From: Lamellibrachia satsuma | Lineage: Eukaryota > Annelida > Polychaeta > Sabellida > Siboglinidae | Reading direction: 5' to 3' | Assembly (NCBI GenBank): GCA_033239005.1 | Contig: BSQZ01000038.1 | Location: 4,294,001-4,358,000 of the forward strand | Length of the DNA: 64,000 nt | In this document: positions 1 to 12,700 of the stretch, in pieces | Layout: every line of letters begins with the position of its first letter | Numbering within the stretch: the first letter of the stretch is position 1 | The notes under the pieces: model-generated | Told to the model about the DNA's origin: nothing | Database searches by the model: none | The model's input: the letters and a program-made list of their open reading frames with translations, nothing else | Program-made: the position numbers and the translations under genes

Positions 1-2152
1 ATGATGCGGGTCTGCAGTGTTAGGTTCATGGTGCATGTCTGCAGTGTTTGGTTCATAGTGCATGTCTGCAGTGTTAGGTTCATAGTGCATGTCTGCAGTG
101 TTAGGTTCATGGTGTACGTCTGCAGTGTTAGGTTCATGATGCATGTCTGCAGTGTTAAGTTCATGGTGCACGTCTGCAGTGTTTGGTTCATGGTGCATGT
201 CTGCAGTGTTAGGTTCATGGTGCATGTCTGCAGTGTTAGGTTCATGGTGCATGTCTGCAGTGTTTAGTTCATGGTGCATGTCTGCAGTGTTTGGTTCATA
301 GTGCATGTCTGCAGTGTTTGGTTCATAGTGCATATCTGCAGTGTTAGGTTCATGATGCGTGTCTGCAGTGTTTGGTTCATGGTGCATGTCTGCAGTGTTT
401 GGTTCATGGTGCACGTCTGCAGTGTTAGGTTCATGGTGCACGTCTGCAGTGTTAGGTTCATGGTGCACGTCTGCAGTGTTAGGTTCATGGTGCATGTCTG
501 CAGTGTTAGGTTCATGGTGCATGTCTGCAGTGTTAGGTTCATGGTGCATGTCTGCAGTGTTAGGTTCATGGTGCATGTCTGCAGTGTTTGGTTCATGGTG
601 CATGTCTGCAGTGTTTGGTTCATAGTGCATATCTGCAGTGTTAGGTTCATGATGCGTGTCTGCAGTGTTAGGTTCATGGTGCACGTCTGCAGTGTTTGGT
701 TCATGGTGCACGTCTGCAGTGTTTGGTTCATGGTGCATGTCTGCAGTGTTAGGTTCATGGTGCATGTCTGCAGTGTTAGGTTCATGGTGCATGTCTGCAG
801 TGTTAGGTTCATGGTGTAAGTCTGCAGTGTTAGGTTCATGGTGCATGTCTGCAGTGTTAGGTTCATGGTGCATGTCTGCAGTGTTAGGTTCATGGTGCAT
901 GTCTGCAGTGTTTGGTTCATGGTGCATGTCTGCAGTGTTAGGTTCATGGTGTACGTCTGCAGTGTTAGGTTCATGGTGTATGTCTGCAGTGTTAGGTTCA
1001 TGGTGCATGTCTGCAGTGTTAGGTTCAGGGTGCACATCTGCAGTGTTTGGTTCATGGTGCATGTCTGCAGTGTTTGGTTCATGGTGCATGTCTGCAGTGT
1101 TAGGTTCATGGTGCACGTCTGCAGTGTTAGGTTCATGGTGCACGTCTGCAGTGTTAGGTTCATGGTGCATGTCTGCAGTGTTAGGTTCATGGTGCATGTC
1201 TGCAGTGTTTGGTTCATGGTGCATGTCTGCAGTGTTTGGTTCATGGTGCATGTCTGCAGTGTTAGGTTCATGGTGCACGTCTGCAGTGTTAGGTTCATGG
1301 TGTACGTCTGCAGTGTTAGGTTCATGGTGCATGTCTGCAGTGTTAGGTTCATGGTGCATGTCTGCAGTGTTAGGTTCATGGTGCATGTCTGCAGTGTTTG
1401 GTTCATGGTGCATGTCTGCAGTGTTAGGTTCATGGTGTACGTCTGCAGTGTTAGGTTCATGGTGTATGTCTGCAGTGTTAGGTTCATGGTGCATGTCTGC
1501 AGTGTTAGGTTCAGGGTGCACATCTGCAGTGTTTGGTTCATGGTGCATGTCTGCAGTGTTTGGTTCATGGTGCATGTCTGCAGTGTTAGGTTCATGGTGC
1601 ACGTCTGCAGTGTTAGGTTCATGGTGAACGTCTGCAGTGTTTGGTTCATGGTGCATGTCTGCAGTGTTAGGTTCATGGTGCACGTCTGCAGTGTTTGGTT
1701 CATGGTGCACGTCTGCAGTGTTTGGTTCATGGTGCATGTCTGCAGTGTTTGGTTCATGGTGCACGTCTGCAGTGTTTGGTTCATGGTGCACGTCTGCAGT
1801 GTTTGGTTCATGGTGCATGTCTGCAGTGTTAGGTTCATGGTGCATGTCTGCAGTGTTAGGTTCATGGTGCATGTCTGCAGTGTTAGGTTCATGGTGCATG
1901 TCTGCAGTGTTAGGTTCATGGTGCATGTCTGCAGTGTTAGGTTCATGGTGCACGTCTGCAGTGTTTGGTTCATGGTGCATGTCTGCAGTGTTAGGTTCAT
2001 GGTGCATGTCTGCAGTGTTAGGTTCATGGTGCATGTCTGCAGTGTTTGGTTCATGGTGCATGTCTGCAGTGTTAGGTTCATGGTGCATGTCTGCAGGGTT
2101 AGGTTCATGGTGCACGTCTGCAGTGTTTGGTTCATGGTGCACGTCTGCAGTG
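1..2152. repeat. 27-bp minisatellite, about 80 copies, with a 486-bp higher-order unit
   Basis: The unit is CTGCAGTGTTAGGTTCATGG followed by TGCATGT, with T/G and C/T variants, and is cut by the left window edge. Because 27 is nine codons, several frames on both strands stay open (MVHVCSVRF and LQTCTMNLT repeats); these are not genes. The rare variant GGTTCAGGGTGCACATC occurs near 1021 and 1507, 486 bp or 18 units apart, revealing a second-level duplication. It lies in the presumed last UXS1 intron or 3' region. Confidence 0.97.
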
Positions 2153-2705
2153 ACAAAGCAATGTGGTAGGTAAACAGCAGCAATAACATTTCAGTTAGAT
2201 ATCTTGGTTCTTGGTGAGTTTTATAGTACAAAATATAACATAAATGTTGCTTTTGCTTGCAACAAATTGTGCACATAAGATATAGTTTCTGACAACGGTC
2301 TTCTATCATATCTCTATAATACGCTGTGTGGTTATAGTCAATTATGTATGTATAAAATTAATATAATATCTTACAGCCTATGGGTGTACATTTGCCTGAG
2401 TTTCTCAGGGCAAGTTTTCAACCTATTTAAGAAGCATATTTAGTAGTGCAAATGGGTAACTGGCTTGTGCTGTTGACAGTAAAATGTAATAGTAGTCTAA
2501 TTACTGTGGTTTATGCTGAAATTTACTACTAAAAGGGTAATAAAATTGCGAAGGCTTGGTTACTATAAACCATTGTCAGTCCATGTGAACCCAAGTAAAT
2601 AAATACATTAAGCAATGAAACTCTCCAGCCCACATCCTGGACTGTCCAGTTCTGATGGTGGGCATAGAGGAAATAGTAATGGACATCAAATGTCAAATAT
2701 GCAAT

Positions 2706-3345
2706 ATCCCTGACATTCTGAACACATACATCAGACTGCCACTCATGTACACATATTCCTGACATTCTGAACACATACATCAGACTAGACTGCCACTCAT
2801 GTACACTTATTCCTGACATTCTGAACACATACATCAGACTGCCACTTATGTACACATATATTCCTGACATTCTGAACACATACATCAGACTGCCACTTAT
2901 GTACACATATATTCCTGACATTCTGAACACATACATCAAACTGCCATTTATGTACACATATATTCCTGACATTCTGAACACAGAAATCAGACTGCCACTT
3001 ATGTACACATATATTCCTGACATTCTGAACACAGAAATCAGACTGCCACTTATGTACACATATTTTCCTGACATTCTGAACACAGAAATCAGACTGCCAC
3101 TTATGTACACATATATTCCTGAAATTCTGAACACAGAAATCAGACTGCCACTTATGTACACATATATTCCTGACATTCTGAACACAGAAATCAGACTGCC
3201 ACTTATGTATACATATATTCCTGACATTCTGAACACAGAAATCAGACTGTCACTTATGTACACATATATTCCTGACATTCTGAACACAGAAATCAGACTG
3301 CCACTCATGGACACTTATTCCTGACATTCTGAACACAGAAACTTA
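2706..3345. repeat. 51-bp minisatellite, about 12 copies
   Basis: The unit contains ATTCCTGACATTCTGAACAC and CAGACTGCCACTTATGTACA. Early copies read ACATACATCAG and later ones ACAGAAATCAG, so the array has two sub-blocks. Its 17-codon period creates false open frames on both strands. Confidence 0.95.
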
Positions 3346-3644
3346 TCCTAAAAAATTGTATACTGAACCCCTCAACATACATATCATTAGATTAAAAATA
3401 ACAGTATTTTGATACTTTATTTGGCTACGTTAAGTAATTAACTGGAATTTGCATCCATGATACAGACTAGCATCAAAATGTCAGCCAGTTCGGACACCAT
3501 CTTGAATTTCTATGCTGCCACTGTGCAATGGTTATCATATGAAATCCCTAGACATGGACCTTTAAAAAAATTGCATTTTGCCAGCTTTTACAGATAAGTA
3601 AAACATCTGGTGTGGGCCTAAGGACTAAAGATGGTGCAGCTTAC

Positions 3645-3748
3645 CTTTGGTTCCCAGCCGAGGTACGTCTTGGCCCGGGTAATGTCAGGTTTGCGTCGTC
3701 GAGGGTCGTCCTGCATGGCTGGTCGCAACTCTATCTTACTATGGTTAC
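3645..3748 (-). CDS. UXS1: UXS1 exon 11
   Basis: The exon encodes [20 protein letters not shown] then [14 protein letters not shown], the C-terminal substrate-binding RKPDI segment. The acceptor is TTTTTGTTCAG and the donor AAG|GTAAGC, phase 0. At least one more coding exon must follow; it is not visible in 1-3640. Confidence 0.96.
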
Positions 3749-6700
3749 CTGAACAAAAAACCACTCGTTTTGAAACAATTCCTATACAGTGGAATACACA
3801 CATAATACTGTGTTACATCATATATACGCACGCACGCACACAGCAGATTAATGATGTTGTTGTTGAGCATAGCCATATCAGATGCCGGACTGATAGTTTG
3901 ATATTCTATGCAAGATATATAATCATATGGGACAAGTAATATTGCCAAGGGGTGAGATTTAGTGGTCGCCCGGTCGCCAATGGTGCCCAAAAATAACATG
4001 GCGACTTTTTTGAATTTTTGACTACAGTAGCCCGCATGGTGACTCGAAATATTTATGGAGCTGCAGTATTTTAGATGCAGCAAAAATAAATGGAATGTTA
4101 ATAAACATCTCAGAAGTGTTCTTCTTGTTATATTGCATTTATGTTAACCATAAATCGTGTGTTAATGACACGTTTGACATTGCAAGAAATGTTGTTAAAC
4201 CATAGCCGAAGCGATATCATTAGGGAACATTCAATCATTGTATTTTTAATCAAGCACATCTATGCTCAACATGTAGCTGAATGGTCATTCTACACTTAAA
4301 TAATAACCGGTCATGTTAACCGTGTGGCGCCAATTTTTTATATATCCACATGGTGCGCGTGACACTGCGTAGACTGTTGGTGGACCATGTTATGAAAACA
4401 AAACAATCTGTCACATGTGTACAATTGCATACTGTATTTTATTCAGTATTATGTATTACACTGCACTGATCCTGCCTTGAAAATGAACTGTTTGTTTTTG
4501 ATGTTTTTATTTGTTGTTGATGTCGTTCATACATTCTATCTTCAAAGTATTTACTTTCTATCTTCAATGTATTGATTAGCAAGTGGGCTACCTAAGAAGC
4601 TGTCAGGCTACTTCACTCTGCAAGGTTGGTAGCCCGACTGGCTACCTTCCGTGACTTGCTAAATCTCACCCCTGATTACCACCTTACAAAACTCTTAATT
4701 ACATTGACCTGTGCCATCATACTGCAGACCACTGCTTGTAATTATCAACCGTGATCGCACAATAAACAATGTATGTTTTCTTTAAATACACTAAAAACGA
4801 TGAAACCAATGAAACAGCTGCTAAGGCCCCATGAAACCAACGAAACAGCTGCTAAGCCCCCACGAAACCAACGAAACAGTTGCTAAGGCCCCATGAAACC
4901 AACGAAACAGTTGCTAAGCCCCCACGAAACCAACGAAACAGTTGCTAAGGCCCCATGAAACCAACGAAACAGCTGCTAAGCCCCCATGAAACCAACAAAA
5001 CAGCTGCTAAGGCACCATGAAACCAACAAAACAGCTGCTAAGTCCCCATGAAACCAACAAAACAGTTGCTAATGCCCCATGAAACCAACAAAACAGCTGC
5101 TAAGTCATAATGAAACCAAAGAAACAGCTGTTAAGTCCCCCTGAAAACAACAAAACAGCTGTTAAGGCCCCATGAAACCAACGAAACAGTTGCTAAGGCC
5201 CCATGAAACCAACGAAACAGTTGCTAAGGCCCCATGAAACCAATGAAACAGTTGCTAACAGTAACGAAACAGCTGCTAAGGCCCCATGAAACCAACAAAA
5301 GCTGCTAAGCCCCCATGAAACCAACAAAACAGCCGCTAACACCCCATGAAACCAACATAACAGCTGCTAAGCCCCTATGAAACCAACAAAACAGCCGCTA
5401 AGGCCCCATCCCTTAATCGATCTACATCTACAATCACTGCCTTCATTTACATTGACAGGATGTTGCAAGGTAATCTAATATGTGAGATGTAGCTAGTTTA
5501 TGTGATTAAAAAAGATGACAGTATTGCACTTTCCCATCTCTTCAACTGCATATCAGATTACCTAGTACCACCCATAAGCAGCGTTGATTTCATACGAGGC
5601 TCACTGTACACTTGAAATCAACCAGTACTGGTCCTCACCCACGCACCATGTTACCTGCCACATGGTGCATGTCTCGCTTTGGGCTGGTCAGATTTAATCT
5701 ATTTTTAAGACCCTATAAGTCCAATATAAGACATTTATCCATGACAAATTTAATACAAAATAATTTAATTCAAACACACTCTAGGAGCCATTTGTTTATT
5801 TTATTATCAAACTGTACAATTTTATTAAAGAGCATTTCCCCAAGCGATGCGGAGTCGTTTGTCAAGGCCCAAGTTTGGTGAAATCAAATTTAAGACCTTT
5901 TTAAGACCTTTCTTTATAAAATAATCCAAAAGATCCAATTTAAAACCATTTAAAACATTCAAGACTCTGCACGTCCTGTGCTATCTACTGAACATGCTAT
6001 CAAAAAGATGATTACTTACCAACTAGTTGGTTGATGATGATGGCAAAGTCTTTGATGGTGTGTTCGTCAGGGTTGCCTATGTTCACGGGCTGGCTGTAGT
6101 TGCTGTTCATGAGAGCAATGAGGCCGCTGACAAGGTCACTGACGTACTGGAACGACCTTGTCTGCATGCCATCGCCGTACATCTATGGGCAACAACCTGA
6201 TGTTGAATCCCTGACAACTGTGTGCTAAGTGTACATTAACATATCATGATTGTTGTGTCTGCTACAACATAGGTGGATGGAGATATTTGGGCCAAGTCTT
6301 TAGAATGTCGCCAACAAGAACACCAAAGCAGGCATGATATTGGAACCCATCTGGAAAGAGGAAAGGTTGATGGGTGGAGATGGGTGGCACTGATTGTTCT
6401 CTGCCTCATGCAAGGGGAGTAAGTAAGTACAACACAGGCTGTAGTCCAGTGTAGTTCAACGGTTCTCCTCTTTCTTTATTCTCTCCTCACTTACTGGCTC
6501 TCATTTTGCTTCTCCTACTTACCTACCATCTCTCCTTCTTCCTATCTCTTTCAACCACCATACATCTGGCTAATATGTAATTTCTTTCCCACAACTCTTT
6601 CTATCTATTTCCTGTCTTCTTCTCCATGTCTCTCTCCCTCCCTCTCTTCCTCTCCATGTCTCTCTCCCTCCCTCTCTTCCTCTCCATGTCTCTCTCCCTC

Positions 6701-9700
6701 CCTCTCATTTTCTTTCTTTCTACATTTCACCCATTACCTTACTCCTTACTTGCCCTCTCTTTCTCCCCCTTTTCTTTTTCTCCCTCTCTCTGTTTTCCTC
6801 TATGTGTCTCTCTCCCTCCCTCTCTCTCTTTCTCATCGTATTTCTCTCTCTCTCCCTCTCTTCCTCTCGATGTCTCTCTCCCTCCCTCTCTTCCTCTCCC
6901 TCCCTCTCTCCCCCATCTTTCTCACCATCTTCTCCATGTCTCTCTCCCTCCCTCTCTTCCTCTCCATGTCTCTCTCCCTCCCTCTCTTCCTCTCTGTGTC
7001 TCTCTCCCTCCCTCTCTCCCCCATCTTTCTCACCATGTCTCTCTCTCCCTCCCTCTCTCCCTCCCTATCTCCTTCTCACCATGTCTCCCTCCCTCCCTCC
7101 CTTTCTTCTCCCTTCCTCTCTGTCTCTCTCTCCCTCTCCGTTTTTCCCTCCCTCCCTCTCTCACACTCACTTTCAACACTTTTCTCCTGCAATTTTAAGC
7201 TAAACCTGTCCCTAAAAAGCTTCTGAAATATCATCATAACAGGCAATCGATTGTGAACAATGTAATTCAGAAATAGAAATTCAAATATGATAGATAATCA
7301 AACATCTAAAATCTGCTCTACTATGACATGACAGAACATATTTCCAAAACAGATTCAGTATTTCAGCACCACATTTATTTGTAACTTACTACTGTATCAT
7401 ATGAATAACCATTGGGCAATACTCTTTAGGAGGTGACTTTAGAAAGGCATATAATAACTGGGAGATTCAGATTCAGATACCTTTACTAGACATGCCTTGT
7501 GAGACAAGGGTAGTTGAGATTTCAGATACCTTTACTAGACATGCCTTGTGAGACAAGGGTAGTTGAGATTTCAGATACCTTTACTAGACATGCCTTGTGA
7601 GACAAGGGTAGTTGAGATTTCAGATACCTTTACTAGACATGCCTTGTGAGACAAGGGTAGTTGAGATTTCAGATACCTTTACTACACATGCCTTGTGAGA
7701 CAAGGGTAGTTGAGATTTCAGATGCCTTTACTACACATGCCTTGTGAGACAAGGGTAGTTGAGATTTCAGATGCCTTTACTAGACATGCCTTGTGAGACA
7801 AGGGTAGTTGAGATTTCAGATACCTTTACTACACATGCCTTGTGAGACAAGGGTAGTTGAGATTTCAGATACCTTTACTAGACATGCCTTGTGAGACAAG
7901 GGTAGTTGAGATTTCAGATACCTTTACTAGACATGCCTTGTGAGACAAGGGTAGTTGAGATTTCAGATACCTTTACTACACATGCCTTGTGAGACAAGGG
8001 TAGTTGAGATTTCAGATACCTTTACTACACATGCCTTGTGAGACAAGGGTAGTTGAGATTTCAGATACCTTTACTACACATGCCTTGTGAGACAAGGGTA
8101 GTTGAGATTTCAGATACCTTTACTACACATGCCTTGTGAGACAAGGGTAGTTGAGATTTCAGATACCTTTACTACACATGCCTTGTGAGACAAGGGTAGT
8201 TTAGATTTCAGCAGTCTGCAAAACAGCTGAACATGACGACTAAACATGACGACTAAACAAATGTCACATGACAGAATACTAATAACAGACTCACTGTAAT
8301 TGGATCACTCTGCAGGGCCTGAATAATGAAGTTGCTGACCACACGGCCATCATTCATGTGCATGCGAGGTCCGAACGTGTTGAATATACGCGCCACACGT
8401 ACATTCACACGGTCCTGAAGCCAGAGAGCACGCGTTATTTTATTTCTACAAAATTATTGTTATGGTTTGTTTTCAGAACTTGTTTTCACACACATAAAAC
8501 CAGGTGCTTATTAAAACTATGAGTTATAGTGTAATATATGTGTTTACAAAGTATCAAGTTACAGTGTAATACAAGTGTTTACAAAGTATCAAGTTATAGT
8601 GTAATACATGTGTTTACAAAGTATCAAGTTACAGTGTAATACATGTGTTTACAAAGTATCAAGGATATGAAATAACGTAATCACATAATTCATGACTTTA
8701 AGTACATGTATGTTAACATTGCTTTCCAGCCAACACCACATCCCAAAAATATTCATTTGCCACAATCTGTAAAAGTATTTTTGATGGATTTCACATCACT
8801 ATTTCAGTGACTACCATTACAAATTACCACGCAAAAACAATATGTTATTCTGTGAAAACAATTAACATTTTCAGTTCAGTTTCAGGGGTTCAAGAGATAA
8901 AAAAAGTACTTTTTTGTAAATAACCATTCAACATGACAAAAGTCTCTATTATAAAGACAGACTGACCTGTTTTTGATAGGCATAACATATCGTCTCTGCC
9001 ACCCGCTTGCCTTCGTCGTAACAGGCCCTGGGGCCTATAGGGTTAACGTGGCCCCAATAATCCTCAGTTTGGGGGTGCACTTCCGGATCTACAGGAAAAA
9101 CACAAGAGAACGCAGGTATTTGTCACCAATGTAGACATCTTTTATGACATATTTTAATAAAAGTACATGAAAAGTTAGGAGATTATACCTTCATAGTTAT
9201 TAGCAACGTGTTTGCTAGGCAACTGTAAGAATTATACAATTGAATACAATACAATGACATGTTACATTGTAATTGATTACAACTGGTTATACTTACAACT
9301 TTAATCAAATACAATGATTGTTTGGCGTCATTAAGAACGGTATTGCTGAAGGGATAGAGTCTAATTAATGTGACGGGAGAGGTGTTTGGTTAAACATTAC
9401 ATAATTCTAGTTACAACTGAAATGCGCAGACAATCTGAAAACCTAAATTAATCAAATCAATTAATAAATTAGTCTTGATGAATGTTACCTACATGCATTT
9501 TATATTCTGCTACATCACCTGCAAACATAACATAATGCCACTGCCTTGTCTACATATGCACCAGGTGTGGAAAATGGCTTGAAGAAAACAGAAAACATAC
9601 CGCCATATACTTCGGAAGTTGAAGCCATCAGCAATTTCGCCCTCACACGCTTTGCTAGCCCTGGAACATGTGGTGATAATGTTATCACAAAGGTCAACAA

Positions 9701-12700
9701 GATCTCAAGATTTATAACATCATTCTGTGGAAAATGGAGAGTAAAACTTTAAATGACATACATTGGTAGAATACCAAGAAATCATCTATAGCATGATGTA
9801 AGTCTATATTGTTTAATCTGGGTAAAAACTGACATAGAAATGTGTAACGTTGCAAGGCCTTACCCAGCATGTTAATTGTTCCCATTGTGTTTGTCTTGAT
9901 GGTTTTGATTGGGTTGTACATGTAGTTCTTTGGTGACGCTGGTGACGCCAAGTGGTAGATCTCATCCACTGTGGACAGGGAGAGACATCATTACAAACAA
10001 AATTTACTAATGCTCAAATTTACACATTTCACATACAGTGCAGTATTCTTTCATTAGAGGTAAATGTAAAGGTATGTTCTTATATAGCGCGGTATCCAGT
10101 CCTTGGAACTGTTCAAAGCAGTTTACACTTCACCCCCTGGCAGACCTGTTCATTCCAACGCCATCTCGTCTTCTCTGGGAAGCATTCAGCCATGCTGCAA
10201 TTACTGTGCAGACTATTCATCCCCATATCCACCACTGTCTGTAGCCAGGTACTCATTTATACAGCTGAGTGAACTGTCTGTAGCCAGGTACTCATTTATA
10301 CAGCTGAGTGAACTGTCTGTAGCCAGGTACTCATTTACACAGCTGAGTGAACTGTCTGTAGCCAGGTACTCATTTATACAGCTGAGTGAACTGTCTGTAG
10401 CCAGGCACTCATTTACAGCTGAGTGAACTGTCTGTAGCCAGGTACTCATTTACAGCTGAGTGAACTGAGGCAATGTGGGGTGAACGAAATTGCCAAAGTT
10501 TCAAAACAGCAGCAACAGGATTCGAACCCGGGTTCTCTCAATTGAGAGTCCGGTGTTTTAACCACTATGCTATTAGTTATTATAATCGCTAAAGCTTTTA
10601 TTTATTTATTAATATTAACCTTATAATCTAGTTATTAAATTTTTTAACTATATATACAGTTATGATTCTTACAATTTCTTGTATATTTTCACAATGACTA
10701 CGCGCCTATGAATCGGTTGGACCCAGATATATGGCGCTTTAAAAATGCTATATTAATAAAATAAGTTATTAGTGACAAGTGAAACAAATAGCATGCCTCT
10801 GATTAAAGTTGTGTTGTAATCAGGGGTGAAAACTAAGATTTTTGTCCGCCAGCCTGATCGGGCTGGTCAGTTTCAAAATCTATCAAATGACCAATATTCT
10901 ATCCGCCCTGATAATGTGCTCGGGGAAAAAAATTCAAATAAAAGTCACGGGAACCATAATAAACACTTTTATTTTCATCCACACCAAAATAAAAAATTAT
11001 CTGTGTCAGGTGTGGTCACTATTAATCACTGATCGATGCAGTGTTTAGGTTATCCCGTTTTGTTGTCGTCAGGTGAAGGTTATGTTATCCCGTTTTGTTG
11101 TCGTCAGGTGAAGGTTATGTTATCCCATTTTGTTGTTGTTAGGTGAAGGTTATGTCATCTCATTTTGTTGTCATCAGGTCAAGGTTATGTCATCCCATTT
11201 TGTTGTCATCAGGTCAAGGTTATGTTATCCCATTTTGTTGTCGTCAGGTCAAGGTTATATTATCCCGTTTTGCTAGTTGCTGGTGCAGTTCGGACAAAAA
11301 CATTGCCGATCGGAGTAGTTCAGTGGCAATACTAGAATTCTGGATGAGATTTATTGAAACATTTGTTATGGATGAAAATACAAAAACTGGTCAGAATTAC
11401 AACACAGTTCTAAAAACCACCGGCCACATGGACTGGAAACCTGATGGACGCAACTGGCCCGACTGCAAAAGTACTGGTCATTGGCACCAGGACGGTGTTA
11501 ACCTGCAGCCCTGGTTGTAATGGATTCACTTACGGGTAAACTGAGAATCTTACTCACCCTCAATGTACAGGGGATTGACCACGTCATGATTGAGCAGCTC
11601 AAAGTTCTCATGACCTAACCAGTGCTCGACATTGCGTTTACGTCCAGTGAAGAAGTTGTCTGCCACTGTCACCTCATGCCCATCAATCATCAACCGGTCA
11701 ACCAAGTGTGATCCGACAAAGCCCGCCCCGCCCGTTATCTGAAAGAAAAATTCCAGTTGTTATGGTCACTGTTGGATGATGACAACTGTAATCACAAACT
11801 GATCCGACAAAGCCCGCCCCGCCCGTTATCTGAAAGAAAAATTTAGTTGTTATGGTCACTGTTGGATGATGACAACTGTAATCACAAACTGATCCGACAA
11901 AGCCTGCCCCGCCCGTTATCTGAAAGAAAAATTTAGTTGTTATGGTCACTGTTGGATGATGACAACTGTAATCACAAACTGATCCGACAAAGCCCGCCCC
12001 GCCCGTTATCTGAAAGAAAAATTCCAGTTGTTATGGTCACTGTTGGATGATGACAACTGTAATCACAAACTGATCCGACAAAGCCTGCCCCGCCCGTTAT
12101 CTGAAAGAAAAATTTAGTTGTTATGGTCACTGTTGGATGATGACAACTGTAATCACAAACTGATCCGACAAAGCCCGCCCCGCCCGTTATCTGAAAGAAA
12201 AATTCCAGTTGTTATGGTCACTGTTGGATGATGACAACTGTAATCACAAACTGATCCGACAAAGCCCGCCCCGCCCGTTATCTGAAAGAAAAATTCCAGT
12301 TGTTATGGTCACTGTTGGATGATGACAACTGTAATCACAAACTGATCCGACAAAGCCCGCCCGCCCGTTATCTGAAAGAAAATTCCAGTTGTTATGGTCA
12401 CTGTTGGATGATGACAACTGTAATCACAAACTGATCCGACAAAGCCCGCCCGCCCGTTATCTGAAAGAAAAATTCCAGTTGTTATGGTCACTGTTGGATG
12501 ATGACAACTGTAATCACAAACTGATCCGACAAAGCCCGCCCGCCCGTTATCTGAAAGAAAAATTCCAGTTGTTATGGTCACTGTTGGATGATGACAACTG
12601 TAATCACAAACTGATCCGACAAAGCCCGACCCGCCCGTTATCTGAAAGAAAAATTCCAGTTGTTATGGTCACTGTTGGATGATGACAACTGTAATCACAA

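Noticed and set aside
264..2309. A 681-codon open frame on the minus strand
   Set aside because: It is the 27-bp minisatellite read in one frame; other frames on both strands are equally open, and there are no splice or start signals.
1..3640. Final UXS1 coding exon
   Set aside because: I looked on the minus strand for the conserved C-terminal helix after WEPK and did not find it; it is probably outside the window.
6626..7226. Ser/Leu/Pro-rich frames of up to 190 codons
   Set aside because: Low-complexity CT tract.
10499..10575. Possible tRNA gene (A and B boxes)
   Set aside because: The acceptor and anticodon stems do not pair, and SINE body and tail follow.
11698..12682. Frames repeating [16 protein letters not shown]
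   Set aside because: They are intronic copies of the UXS1 exon start, not an extra Rossmann protein.
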